NCBI GenBank assembly: GCA_963825415.1
Contig: CAWGTD010000009.1
Coordinates: 124,001 to 188,000, forward strand
Length of the DNA: 64,000 nt
Reading direction: 5' to 3'
From: BP-464 sp963825415
Lineage (GTDB): Bacteria; Actinomycetota; Thermoleophilia; Solirubrobacterales; Solirubrobacteraceae
The notes beneath the pieces were generated by a model that saw nothing but the letters and a program-made list of their open reading frames with translations, was not told where the DNA came from and searched no databases. Below are positions 1 to 8,443 of the stretch, piece by piece; position 1 is the first letter of the stretch, and every line of letters starts with the position of its first letter. Position numbers and translations under genes: made by a program.

Positions 1-979
1 GCGAGCCGCGGAGCGCGAGCGGCCCGCGACGAGCGCGTCGGGCCCGGCGGCCTCGGCGGCCAGCTCGACGAGCCGCGGGTGCAGCCGCACCCCGACGATC
101 TCGCCGTCGCGAACCACCACACGCGGCGGGCCCGGCGCCGAGCCGAGCTGGAGCACCACGACGTCCTCGGCCGCGAGCGTGCGGCGGCGGGCGCGGACGT
201 AGGCCCGCATCCCGGGCGCGCCCGCCTCTCCGGCGCCTCCGATCAGCACCTCGACGGCCATGTGGCGCGGCGGGCGGTCGTCGAGCGCCGCGGCCACCGC
301 GAGCGCGGTCGCCGGTCCGTCGGCCGGCGCCGTCGCGGCCGGTCGCGCGAACGCGGCGTCGAGGAACGCGCCGACGAGCAGGATCAGGACGACCGTCGGC
401 ACCAGCTGGCCCGCGCCGAGCGCGCCGCCGCCCGCGCCCGCGACACGCGCGCCCGCGAACGCCGCCACGGCGGCCAGCGCGATCAGGTGCAGGCCGAGCG
501 CTCCCGGGAGCAGCGCCGTCCAGCGCCGCCGCCGGCCTCGGTGCAGTCGCCGCTCGATGCGGCCGAGCACGCTCTGGCCGGGCGCGTCGACCGCGCTTGC
601 GAGAACCAGCAGGACGCGCGCCTCGTCGCCGCCCGGGGGAGCCGCGACGACGTTCTGGGTGGCGCGCCGCACGCTCAGCAACCGGATCACCGGCACGCCG
701 GCGGCCTCGAGCAACGCGACCAGCAGTGCTCCGGCGGCGAGGCCGAGGCCGACCTCAGCGATCGGACGCCGCGACGATGCTCGCCACGACCCCGACGGCC
801 GCCTGCAGCGCGCGCGGCGCCATCCGCCGGGGGCGAAACCACAGCGTCTGCATGCGTGGCCGGCGGCCGGCCGCGCGAAGCTCGCCGACGCACAGCAGCG
901 CGGCGCGGCGCTCGGCATCGCTGCCGGCGAGGCGCCCCTCGATCGCCTCGAGCCGGCCGGCCAGAGCTCCGGGGTCCAT
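1..979 (-). pseudogene. M28-like membrane peptidase family protein, left-edge partial, one apparent frameshift
   Basis: Read from ATG at 979, the first frame gives 74 residues (MDPGALAGRLEAIEG...) and stops at 757-755. Shifting by +1 near 763 opens a frame without stops to the window edge: a hydrophobic segment (VGLGLAAGALLVALLEAAG), a second membrane region, then a region similar in layout to the C-terminal part of the intact M28 peptidase at 32152-33393. N-terminus and continuation read naturally as one protein (...VASDP|IAEVGLGL...). The 3' end lies outside the window. It is either a real frameshift pseudogene or a one-base sequence error. Peptidase activity is not shown; the zinc ligands are not evident in the visible part. 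It diverges from the amidase with about 50 bp between. Confidence 0.55.
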
Positions 980-1032
980 GGCCGCAGACCCTACGTGGCG
1001 GCCCCGGCGCCCTCGCCGTTATGGTCCGGCCC

Positions 1033-2424
1033 ATGGACGCGGCCGACCTCGTCTTCGCCGGCATCTCGCGCCAGGCGCAGCTCGTGCGTGACGGCGAGGT
1101 CTCGCCCCGCGAGCTGGTCCAGGCGTGCCTGGATCGGATCGAGGCGCTGGACCCGCGGCTCAACGCGTGGCGGATCGTGCTCGCCGAGAAGGCGTTGGCC
1201 GAGGCCGGGCAGGCCGAGGGCCGGCGCGGCGCCGGTGACGATCGCCCGCTGCTCGGCGTGCCGCTCGCGATCAAGGACGACCTGCGGGTGGCCGGGACCA
1301 CCACGGCGTGGGGTACCGCGGCGCACGGTCCCGAGGTGCCCGACGACGCGGTTCTCGTGCAGCGCCTGCGCGAGGCGGGCGCGATCGTGCTCGGCAAGAC
1401 CAACGTGCCCGAGATGACGATCTGGCCGTTCACCGAGAGCAAGACGTTCGGCCCGACGCGGAACCCGTGGGACCCGTCGCGCACGACCGGCGGCTCGAGC
1501 GGCGGCACCGGCGCCGCGGTGGCGGCCGGCATGGTGGGAGCGGGCACGGGGTCCGACGGCGGCGGCTCGATCCGTATCCCGTCCGGGTGGTGCGGGCTGT
1601 TCGGCCTCAAGCCCACGCGCGACCTCGTCCCGATCGCGCCGCACGTCGATGCCTGGCAGGGCCTGTCGGTCAACGGCTTCTTGACGCGCAGCGTGGCCGA
1701 CACGGCGCTGCTGCTCGACGCCACGGTCCAGCGCGCTCCGGCCACGCCCTTCGCCCAGGCCGTGCGGCCGCCGGACCGCAAGCTGCGGATCGCCTGGTCC
1801 GTGAAGCGCCTGCCCGGCGCGGCGCCCTTCCCCAAGCTCGATCCTGATCACCGCCGCGCGCTCGAGGAGACCGCGGCACTGCTGCGCTCGCTCGGCCACG
1901 AGGTCTACGAGCGCGATCCTGACTACGGCGCGGGTGCCTTCCCGCAGTTCCTCGGCCGCTACTTGAAGGGCATCCAGGAGGACATCGACAGCATGGAGCA
2001 CCCCGAGCGGCTCGAGAAGCGCTCGCTGGGAATGCGGCGGATGGGCGCGATGTGGCGCGCTTCGACCGTCGCGCGACTCCGGCGGGCCGAGCCCAAGCTC
2101 CGCGACCGCATCTGGAGCAGCCTCGACCGCGCCGACGTCTTCATGACGCCGACCACGTCGACGCCGCCGCCACCCGTCGGCAAGTGGGAGGGCAAGGGCG
2201 CGTTTCGGACGCTCAACGGAGTCGCCGGGCACGTGCCCTACAACGCGACCTTCAACGCCACCGGGCAACCGGCCGCCAACGTGCCCTCCGGGTTCTCGGC
2301 GGCCGGGCTGCCACTCGGCGTGCAGATCGTCGGCGCGATGGACGACGAGGCAACGCTGCTCTCGCTCGCCGCACAGCTCGAGGCCGAGCGGCCCTGGGCC
2401 GAGCGCCGCCCGCCGGTCTCGTGA
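1033..2424 (+). CDS. Amidase signature family protein
   Basis: Hydrolyses carboxamide bonds; the substrate cannot be told from sequence. The 463-residue length fits the family. The Ser-cisSer-Lys triad is visible: Lys81 in PLAIKDD, Ser155 in the Gly/Ser-rich signature GGSSGGTGAA, and nucleophile Ser179 in GGGSIRIPSG. No signal peptide, so cytoplasmic. An in-frame ATG at 1021 is an alternative start; 1033 begins directly at the conserved MDAADLVFAGIS. The stop overlaps the GTG of the next gene (GTGA), so the two are probably translationally coupled. It resembles indole-acetamide or glutamyl-amidase paralogs, but no GatB or GatC lies nearby, so a GatA role is unlikely. Confidence 0.9.
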   Translation: MDAADLVFAGISRQAQLVRDGEVSPRELVQACLDRIEALDPRLNAWRIVLAEKALAEAGQAEGRRGAGDDRPLLGVPLAIKDDLRVAGTTTAWGTAAHGPEVPDDAVLVQRLREAGAIVLGKTNVPEMTIWPFTESKTFGPTRNPWDPSRTTGGSSGGTGAAVAAGMVGAGTGSDGGGSIRIPSGWCGLFGLKPTRDLVPIAPHVDAWQGLSVNGFLTRSVADTALLLDATVQRAPATPFAQAVRPPDRKLRIAWSVKRLPGAAPFPKLDPDHRRALEETAALLRSLGHEVYERDPDYGAGAFPQFLGRYLKGIQEDIDSMEHPERLEKRSLGMRRMGAMWRASTVARLRRAEPKLRDRIWSSLDRADVFMTPTTSTPPPPVGKWEGKGAFRTLNGVAGHVPYNATFNATGQPAANVPSGFSAAGLPLGVQIVGAMDDEATLLSLAAQLEAERPWAERRPPVS

Positions 2425-3176
2425 GCGAAACGCTGGCGATCGCCGAGGCGGCCGCCCGCGCCGCGGGCTCGGCGCTGCTCGAGCACTACCGGGCGCGCGA
2501 CGAGCTCGTCATCGAGGCCAAGACGACCCCGACGGACCCGGTCAGCGCTGCCGACACCGAGGCCGAGACCGTGATCCGCGCGATCCTGCGCGAACGCGCG
2601 CCCGACGACGGCATCGTCGGCGAGGAGGGCGACGACGTGCCGTCGCGCAGCGGCCGGCGCTGGATCGTCGATCCGCTCGACGGCACGGTGAACTTCCTCT
2701 ACGGCATCCCACAGTGGTGTGTCAGCGTGGCGTGCGAGGACGAGGCCGGCGTGATCTACGACCCGCTTCGCGACGAGCTGTTCGCGTGCGTCCGCGGCGA
2801 GCCCGCCACGCTCGACGGCCTGCCGATCGCGGGTTCCTCGCGGACCTCCCTTTCGACCGCGCTCGTGGCCACCGGCTTCGGCTACGACGCGACCCAGCGC
2901 GGCGTGCAGGGCGAGCTCGTGACGACGGTGCTCCCGCGCTGTCGCGACATCCGCCGCGCGGGCAGCGCGGCGCTCGACCTGGCGTGGGCCGCCGCCGGGC
3001 GGGTCGACGCGTTCTACGAGCACGGCGTCCAGCGCTGGGACATCGCCGCCGGGGTGCTGATCTGCGCCGGCGCCGGGCTCGAGGTCCGCCCGCTGCGGGC
3101 CCGCGACGGTCTGCCGGCCGGCATCCTCGCGGCGCCGCCGGCGTTCGCGGACGAGCTGCTCGCGCTGGTGGACTAG
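2421..3176 (+). CDS. Inositol monophosphatase family phosphatase
   Basis: Mg2+-dependent phosphomonoesterase of the IMPase/HisN/CysQ superfamily, 251 residues. Metal ligands are visible: Glu68-Glu69 in GEEGDD, Asp84 and Asp87 in DPLDGTVNF, and Asp207 in the WDIAAG motif. The GTG start overlaps the amidase TGA. Candidate substrates are inositol-1-phosphate, histidinol phosphate or 3'-phosphoadenosine phosphate, which sequence alone does not separate. The amidase neighbour gives no clear pathway. Cytoplasmic. Confidence 0.88.
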   Translation: MSETLAIAEAAARAAGSALLEHYRARDELVIEAKTTPTDPVSAADTEAETVIRAILRERAPDDGIVGEEGDDVPSRSGRRWIVDPLDGTVNFLYGIPQWCVSVACEDEAGVIYDPLRDELFACVRGEPATLDGLPIAGSSRTSLSTALVATGFGYDATQRGVQGELVTTVLPRCRDIRRAGSAALDLAWAAAGRVDAFYEHGVQRWDIAAGVLICAGAGLEVRPLRARDGLPAGILAAPPAFADELLALVD

Positions 3177-3222
3177 CTCCCAGTTGCCGCAAGCCTTGGG
3201 GCTGCCAGGCGTTCTGTACGTA

Positions 3223-4071
3223 ATGCGCTTGCGCCTTGCCGTCCTGACCACGCTGACCCTCGCGCTGTGCGCCGGGCCCGCCAATGCGATCCCGCCGTTC
3301 GCCACGCTGTGGACCGTCTCGCCGGGCATCGACCCGCCGGGCGTCAACGCCGACTGCACGCCGAGCGCCGCGCACCCCGAGCCGGTCGTGCTCGTCCACG
3401 GCACGTGGATGGACCGGACCGTGAGCTGGAACTTGATCGGCGAGAAGCTGATCGCCGACGGCTACTGCGTCTTCTCGCTGGACTACGGCAACCGCGGGAC
3501 CCAGCCGGTCGCCGATTCGGCACGCGACTTCGGCACCTTCGTTGACTCGGTGTTGCAGCGCACCGGCGCCTCCCGCGTCGCGATCGTCGGCCACTCGCAG
3601 GGCGGGATGATGCCGCGCTACTACCTGAAGTTCGGCGGCGGGATCGACAAGGTCTCCGAGCTGATCGGCCTGGCGCCTTCGAACCACGGGTCGGCGAACG
3701 GATCCGGAACCAGCTTCGGCGAATACGCCGCCGAGTACGGCGACTCGCCCGCGGCGGGCGACCAGCAGGCGGACTCGCCGTTCATGCAGAAGCTCAACGG
3801 CGACGGTGTCGACGCGCCGCAGCCTCCCAGCGGCGAGATCGACTACACGGTGATCTCGACGCGCAACGACGAGATCGTCAAGCCGGTCTCCTCCCAGGCG
3901 CTTGCGGGGCCGGCGTCGGTGGTGACCAACGTCGTGGTCCAGGACAAGTGTCCCGGCGACCAGATCGAGCACATCGCGCTGCCCTACGACCCCGTCGCGC
4001 TGCAGTGGGTCGAGAACGCGCTCGGCCGGCCGGGTCCGGCCGACCCGGCGTTCGCGCCGACCTGCGGCTAG
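3223..4071 (+). CDS. Secreted lipase (class 2-like alpha/beta hydrolase)
   Basis: 282 residues from ATG 3223. That start gives a classical Sec signal peptide (RLRLAVLTTLTLALCAGPANA, cleavage after ANA). Triacylglycerol lipase or esterase fold: oxyanion segment VLVHGTW, nucleophile Ser125 in GHSQGG, acid Asp216 in STRNDEIV, and His250 in IEHIALP. Cysteines near both ends may form a disulfide, fitting an exported enzyme. Substrate chain length is unknown. It is a single-gene unit, convergent with phhA three bases downstream. A more upstream ATG at 3184 would place 13 non-signal residues in front and is less likely. Confidence 0.88.
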   Translation: MRLRLAVLTTLTLALCAGPANAIPPFATLWTVSPGIDPPGVNADCTPSAAHPEPVVLVHGTWMDRTVSWNLIGEKLIADGYCVFSLDYGNRGTQPVADSARDFGTFVDSVLQRTGASRVAIVGHSQGGMMPRYYLKFGGGIDKVSELIGLAPSNHGSANGSGTSFGEYAAEYGDSPAAGDQQADSPFMQKLNGDGVDAPQPPSGEIDYTVISTRNDEIVKPVSSQALAGPASVVTNVVVQDKCPGDQIEHIALPYDPVALQWVENALGRPGPADPAFAPTCG

Positions 4072-4074
4072 GCG

Positions 4075-4971
4075 CTAGGCGACGGCCTTTGCCGGCGCGC
4101 CGAGGCGTGCCGGCGTGTCGTCGTCGAACTCGGCGAAGAACGCGCCGACGGTGTCGACCATGTGGCTCCACGACTCGGCCGCGAAGAGCACCTTCTGGTA
4201 CTTGGTGATGTCGTACTCGAGCGTGCCCATCTCGAGGAAGTCGAGCGGCCGGATCTCCATGCCGCGGAACTCCTCGATCTCGCCGTAGCTGGAGAGGATC
4301 CCGGCGCCGTACGCGTTCAGCTGACCGTCCTCGTAGACGACGCCGAACTCCATCGTGAACCAGAAGCAGTCGGCCAGGAACTGGAGGGCGTCCTGCGTCG
4401 CGACGCGGCCGGCAGCGAGGCCGGCCTGCTCGTTTACGGCCGCGAAGTCCGGATGGGCCAGCGTGTTGCCGTGGCCGATGACCTCGTGGATGAGGTCGGG
4501 CTCGGGCGTGTAGAGCGGCTCCGCGGGGTGCCGGATGTACTGGGTCGAGTGGAACTCCTTGCTGCCCAGCGAGGCGAGGAACTCGCGCAGCTCCACCAGC
4601 CCGGGGGCGGGGACGTAGCTCCAGCCGGTCAGCGGCTGCAGGCGTGCGCTGACCTCCGTGAGCTGGGGGATGTGGTCGGTCGGCAGGTCCAACGCGGCGA
4701 CCGCCTCGTTGTAGGCGCGGCAGGCGTACTTGGCGTGCTTGGCCGGCAGCTCGCGGCAGACGGTGCGCCAGACCTCGTTCTCGGCGTCGGTGTACTCGAT
4801 GACCGGGACCGGGTCGCCCTTCGTGTAGTCCATCGACGCGTGCGCGATCGTGTTGCGGCGCTCGCGGTACTCCGGATCGTTGAAGCCCGGGTGGTCCTCG
4901 CCGAGGTGCACCACCACCTTGCCGCTGTCGTCCTTGGTGACGGGCGAGTACAGCTGGGCCTCTTCGAACAT
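4075..4971 (-). CDS. phhA: Phenylalanine 4-monooxygenase
   Basis: Tetrahydropterin-dependent aromatic amino acid hydroxylase converting phenylalanine to tyrosine. It is 298 residues, the normal bacterial single-domain length without a regulatory ACT domain. The iron site is intact: His162 and His167 in IHEVIGHGN, and Glu208 in FTMEFGVV. It is divergent from an Lrp/AsnC regulator with a 59-bp shared promoter region, the usual arrangement in which the regulator senses an amino acid and controls the hydroxylase. No pterin carbinolamine dehydratase (phhB) is seen next to it. Confidence 0.95.
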   Translation of the reverse strand: MFEEAQLYSPVTKDDSGKVVVHLGEDHPGFNDPEYRERRNTIAHASMDYTKGDPVPVIEYTDAENEVWRTVCRELPAKHAKYACRAYNEAVAALDLPTDHIPQLTEVSARLQPLTGWSYVPAPGLVELREFLASLGSKEFHSTQYIRHPAEPLYTPEPDLIHEVIGHGNTLAHPDFAAVNEQAGLAAGRVATQDALQFLADCFWFTMEFGVVYEDGQLNAYGAGILSSYGEIEEFRGMEIRPLDFLEMGTLEYDITKYQKVLFAAESWSHMVDTVGAFFAEFDDDTPARLGAPAKAVA

Positions 4972-5030
4972 GGCGATATGTCAGCACTCTGGGCGCCCGG
5001 CTGCAATAGCTCGTAGCGGAAGTAGGCAGA

Positions 5031-5501
5031 ATGCCCAGGATGATCGACAAACTGGACGCGCGACTGATCAAATTGCTCAACGAACAGCCGCGTGTCGGCT
5101 TGCTGGAGGTCGCGCGCCAGCTCGGCGTCGCGCGCGGGACCGTGAGCGCGCGGCTCGACAAGCTGCTCAAGCGCGGGGTCATCACCGGCTTCGGCCCCGA
5201 GATCGATCCACACGCGCTCGGCTTCCGGATCCTCGCGTTCGTCTGGCTCGAGATCTACCAGGGGCGGCTCGACGAGGCCGTCGAGCAGCTCCGCGGCGTG
5301 CCCGAGGTGCTCGAGGCGATCGCGACGAGCGGCGACCGGGACCTGCTCTGCCGGGTCGTCGCCAAGGACCCTGAGCACCTGCAGGAGATCGTCAACACGA
5401 TGGTGCGCACGGACAGCGTCCGGCGCTCGACCAGTCACATCGCGCTGTCGCACCAGATCCCGCCGCGGACCCTGCCGCTGCTCGACGCGTATGCGACCTG
5501 A
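5031..5501 (+). CDS. Lrp/AsnC family transcriptional regulator
   Basis: 156 residues. An N-terminal AsnC-type helix-turn-helix (LDARLIKLLNEQPRVGLLEVARQLGVARGTVSARLDKL) is followed by a RAM/AsnC ligand-binding domain (residues about 70-145). It starts at ATG 5031 immediately next to the phhA promoter and faces away from phhA. Inferred role: amino-acid-responsive control of phhA and itself. Confidence 0.9.
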   Translation: MPRMIDKLDARLIKLLNEQPRVGLLEVARQLGVARGTVSARLDKLLKRGVITGFGPEIDPHALGFRILAFVWLEIYQGRLDEAVEQLRGVPEVLEAIATSGDRDLLCRVVAKDPEHLQEIVNTMVRTDSVRRSTSHIALSHQIPPRTLPLLDAYAT

Positions 5502-5507
5502 TGGAAA

Positions 5508-5590
5508 TACCCGGGGTGGGATTCGAACCCACACGCCCCTAAGGACAATGGCTTTTGAGGCCATAGCGTCTACCGTTCCGCCACCCGGGC
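5508..5590 (-). tRNA. tRNA-Leu (anticodon CAA)
   Basis: Full class II cloverleaf. The acceptor GCCCGGG pairs with CCCGGGT, with a G-U first pair and discriminator A. The anticodon stem ATGGC/GCCAT encloses loop CTCAAAA, and a variable arm is present. The T-arm is GTGGG TTCGAAT CCCAC. No encoded CCA. A TATCCT -10-like box lies 10 nt upstream. Confidence 0.97.
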
Positions 5591-5600
5591 GTGCGTGCCC

Positions 5601-5606
5601 AGGATA
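5601..5606 (-). promoter_or_regulatory. -10-like element of tRNA-Leu(CAA)
   Basis: TATCCT on the minus strand ends 10 nt before the tRNA 5' end. The same TANNNT spacing (10-13 nt) precedes four other tRNA genes in the window, which supports it as a real -10 with near-leaderless transcription. Confidence 0.5.
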
Positions 5607-5624
5607 CGCCGCCGAGGGGCGGGT

Positions 5625-6110
5625 TCAGCCGCGTGCAGCGACGACTTCAGCGTTGCTGCTGCCGTCGGGGTAGCGCTCGACCTCGACGTTCCAGGCCTGC
5701 TGGAAGCCGCGCATCGCGAACGCGATGAGCAGCGCCTGGACGGGCACGATGATCGCGGTGATCGTGCCGAGCAGGGCCGAGGGGAGCTCCGGGTCGGTGA
5801 ACCCGGTCTTGTCGCGGTCGAACCACGCCGGCGTCGCGACCGCGGCGAAGATCAGCATGATGATCGCCAGCGCCGCTGCCACCGGCAGCACGCCGCGGTT
5901 CCAGCGCGCGACGTAGAACGCCATCACGAGGTAGACGAGGACGTAGAAGATCGCCATCGCCTGCGCTCCGACCAGCGCGGACCAGCCGCCGATCATCACG
6001 ATCAGGAACAGAACGATGCTCGCCAGGAGCAGCAGGATGATCACGGCCTTGGTGGCCTTCGAGGACGCCTTGTCCCGGTTCGGGCGCTCGATGGTGTACT
6101 CGGCTGCCAT
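5625..6110 (-). CDS. Four-helix integral membrane protein, unknown function
   Basis: 161 residues. A charged N-terminal 20 residues (EYTIERPNRDKASSKATK) is followed by about four transmembrane segments (VIILLLLASIVLFLIVMIG; AMAIFYVLVYLVMAFYV; VLPVAAALAIIMLIFAAVA; LLGTITAIIVPVQALLIAFA). The soluble tail ends VEVERYPDGSS. I recognise no functional motif. It starts 55 bp from divergent tRNA-Leu(UAG). Confidence 0.8.
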   Translation of the reverse strand: MAAEYTIERPNRDKASSKATKAVIILLLLASIVLFLIVMIGGWSALVGAQAMAIFYVLVYLVMAFYVARWNRGVLPVAAALAIIMLIFAAVATPAWFDRDKTGFTDPELPSALLGTITAIIVPVQALLIAFAMRGFQQAWNVEVERYPDGSSNAEVVAARG

Positions 6111-6164
6111 CTCCTTCGCGGACCATACAATCGCTGCGCGTCGCGTGCATCAGTCCACGCGCGC

Positions 6165-6246
6165 GCGGGCGTGGTGGAATTGGCAGACACGCCGGCTTTA
6201 GGTGCCGGTGGCGAGAGCCGTGGGGGTTCGAGTCCCTCCGCCCGCA
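6165..6246 (+). tRNA. tRNA-Leu (anticodon TAG/UAG)
   Basis: Acceptor GCGGGCG pairs with CGCCCGC, discriminator A. The anticodon stem CCGGC/GCCGG encloses loop TTTAGGT. It has a class II variable arm and T-loop TTCGAGT. No encoded CCA. A TACAAT box lies at 6126-6131, 34 nt upstream, so this tRNA would have a longer leader than the others here. Confidence 0.97.
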
Positions 6247-6348
6247 TCTGCACCGGGACAGTTGCGAGACCCGGTTTGAGGACGTTTGGCCAGACTGGAC
6301 GAACGTTCGATGGCTTGACGCGCTGTCAAGTGGGTAACTGCAGGCGAA

Positions 6349-7435
6349 ATGCGCGTTGGCTTGGTCCTGGGTGGCGGCGGAGTTCTCGGAGCGGCGTGGC
6401 TCATCGGCGCCCTCGAGGCACTCGAGTCGGAGACCGGCTGGTCGCCTTCGGACGCCGAGTTGATCGTCGGCACGTCGGCGGGTTCGGTCGTCGGGGCGCT
6501 GGTCGCCGACGGGATCGCGCCCGTGTACATGGCCGGCTACGCCGGTGGGCGCGCGCTCGACGAGCTGGCGGAGATCGAGCACCGCGGCGAAGGCCTGGTC
6601 GAGCGCCTCGCGGGGAAGGTGTCCAGCGACGCCGCGCCCCGCCGCACCGGCGCCGAGTACCGCCTGCAGCGCGCGCTGCCGCCGATCGGCCCGGGCTCGT
6701 GGCGGCTGGCGCTGACCACGCTCCTGCAGCCGACCCGCCACGCGCCCACGGCCTTCTTCGGCGGCTGGCTGCCGCGCGGGTTCATCTCAACCGAGCCGAT
6801 CGGCGCGCTGGTCGGCGACTTCGTCAAGAACGACTGGCCCGCCCATCCGAACTACTGGGCGGTCGCGGCGGACTACTCAAGCGGCAAGCGCGTGGCGTTC
6901 GGCCGCGAGGGCGCGCCGGGTGCGACGATCAGCGACGCGGTCGCGGCCTCGTGTGCGATCCCGGGCTTCTACCACCCGGTCAAGATCGGCGGCCGGCGTT
7001 ACGTCGACGGCGGCCTGTGTTCACCGTCGAACCTCGACCTTGCGCGCGGGCTCGACCTCGACCTCGTGGTCTGCGTGAACCCGACCTCTTCGCGCGACGC
7101 GCTGCCGATCCGGTCCCCGGGTGATGCGGTCGGTGCCCTGATCCGCGCGCAGTCCGGCCGGCGGCTCGGGCACGAGGCGCGCAAGCTGCGCGAGGAGGGG
7201 ACCGAGGTCCTGCTGCTCCAGCCGGTCGAGGCGGACCTGAAGGTGATGGGCACCAACCTCATGTCGCGGACCCGGCGCGTGCGCGTGACCGAGAGCGCCG
7301 TGCGCACCACGACGCTCGAGCTGCGCCGACTGCGCCGCGGGGCGGCGGTCCTCCCGCCGCGCTCGCCGGCGACGGGCCGCGGCGGCCAAGCCCCGCCGCC
7401 GCCGCGCCGCTGCACAGCGCAAGCGCGCGGCCTGA
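6349..7435 (+). CDS. Patatin-like phospholipase (RssA family), probable 3' frameshift
   Basis: Serine lipid hydrolase with a Ser-Asp dyad. The oxyanion loop GLVLGGGGVLGAAW is at residues 3-16, nucleophile motif GTSAG at about residues 45-49, and the catalytic Asp in DGGLCSPSN (YVDGGL) near residue 222. The uninterrupted frame continues to 7581, straight through the tRNA-Trp gene and its terminator, which is not credible. A +1 shift near 7355 gives an Arg/Ala/Lys-rich tail (RRRRAAAAKPRRRR...QRKRAA) ending at TGA 7433-7435, before the tRNA, so I annotate that end. Substrate unknown; cytoplasmic or peripheral membrane. Confidence 0.75.
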
Positions 7436-7456
7436 GCGCCCCACAGCCGCCCGGGG

Positions 7457-7462
7457 TAAGAT
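7457..7462 (+). promoter_or_regulatory. -10-like element of tRNA-Trp
   Basis: TAAGAT, 11 nt upstream of the tRNA-Trp 5' end, the same spacing as at the other tRNA genes in the window. Confidence 0.5.
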
Positions 7463-7473
7463 CTGCCGCGCCT

Positions 7474-7546
7474 AGGGGAGTAGCTCAACTGGTGGAGCGC
7501 CGGTCTCCAAAACCGGAGGTTGCAGGTTCGAGTCCTGTCTCCCCTG
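7474..7546 (+). tRNA. tRNA-Trp (anticodon CCA)
   Basis: Acceptor AGGGGAG pairs with CTCCCCT, discriminator G. D-arm TAGCTCAACTGGTGGAGCG. Anticodon stem CCGGT/ACCGG with loop CTCCAAA. T-loop TTCGAGT. A strong terminator hairpin follows at once. The secE-nusG pair often found after tRNA-Trp is absent. Confidence 0.97.
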
Positions 7547-7548
7547 TG

Positions 7549-7579
7549 GAAGGGCCCGCGTCTGCGGGCCCTTCTCTTT
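7549..7579 (+). terminator. Rho-independent terminator after tRNA-Trp
   Basis: A perfect 11-bp stem GAAGGGCCCGC / GCGGGCCCTTC with loop GTCT, followed by a T-rich stretch (TCTTT). It starts 2 nt after the tRNA. Confidence 0.85.
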
Positions 7580-7593
7580 AGGCTCCCGCCGGC

Positions 7594-8443
7594 ATGGCCC
7601 CGCTCCGAGATCTTCGCTCCGGACGCGCTCGCGGGGCGGGTCGCGATCGTCACCGGTGGCGGGACGAACCTCGGGCGTGCGGCGGCCGCCGAGCTCGTCG
7701 CGTGTGGCGCGAGCGTCGTCATCGCCGGCCGGCGGCCGGAGGTCCTCGACGAGGCGGTTGCGCTGATCGGCGACGGTTGCACGTCTGTCACGGGCGACAT
7801 CCGCGAGCCCGACCAGGCGGCGGCGATCGTCGATGCGGCGCTCGAGCGCCACGGCCGGCTCGACCTGCTGGTCAACAACGCGGGCGGCCAGTACTTCGTT
7901 CCCGCCGAGGGCATCACCGCGAAGGGCTGGCGCGCCGTCCAACGGCTGAACGTCGAGGGCACGATGACGATGACCCGCGCCGCCGCCGACCGCGCGTTCC
8001 TGCCCGCCGGTGGCGGGACGATCGTCAACGTCACCGTGTCACCGCACCACGGCATGCCGGCCATGGCGCACACCGGAGCCGCGCGCGCGGCGGTCGAACA
8101 GCTCACGCGAGAGCTCGCCACCGAGTGGGCCGACCGCAACATCGCGGTGGTGGCAGCTGCCATCGGCCGCTTCGACACCGAGTCGCTGCGCAAGTACCCC
8201 GAGCAGGTCACCCGCGGCGCCAGCCGATCGGTGCCGCTCCAGCGCCTAGGGCGGATGGAGGAGTTCGGCTGGCTCGTCGCGCTGCTCGCCACGCCCGCCG
8301 GTCGCGCGCTCAGCGGTTCGACGGTCACGCTCGACGGCGCCGCGGACAACTGGACCGGCCCGTGGCCGCCGCCGGCCCTGACGGCAGACAGTGGTGGCGT
8401 GCCGACGGAGGAGCGCAAGGCTCCTCCGTCCACAACGTCCTAG
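7594..8443 (+). CDS. SDR-family oxidoreductase with degenerate catalytic motif; apparent indel near start codon
   Basis: Rossmann dehydrogenase of about 282 residues. The dinucleotide motif TGGGTNLG and NNAG are present. The usual YxxxK is not: the equivalent position reads HTGAARAAVE (His and Arg). The long open frame extends upstream through tRNA-Trp, so the real start must be later. ATG 7594 (with MA) is out of frame by one base; removing one C from CCCC at 7597-7600 gives M-A-R-S-E-I-F-A-P joined to the conserved DALAGRVAIVTGG. I therefore place the start at 7594 with a likely one-base insertion. The 3' end carries a hairpin that also terminates the opposite strand. Confidence 0.7.
8404..8430 (-). 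terminator. Hairpin terminator downstream of tRNA-Gly
   Basis: A perfect 11-bp stem GACGGAGGAGC / GCTCCTCCGTC with a 5-nt loop. On the minus strand it lies 14 nt after the tRNA-Gly 3' end, so it can end the HNH/tRNA-Gly transcript. It is embedded in the last codons of the plus-strand SDR gene. Confidence 0.55.
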
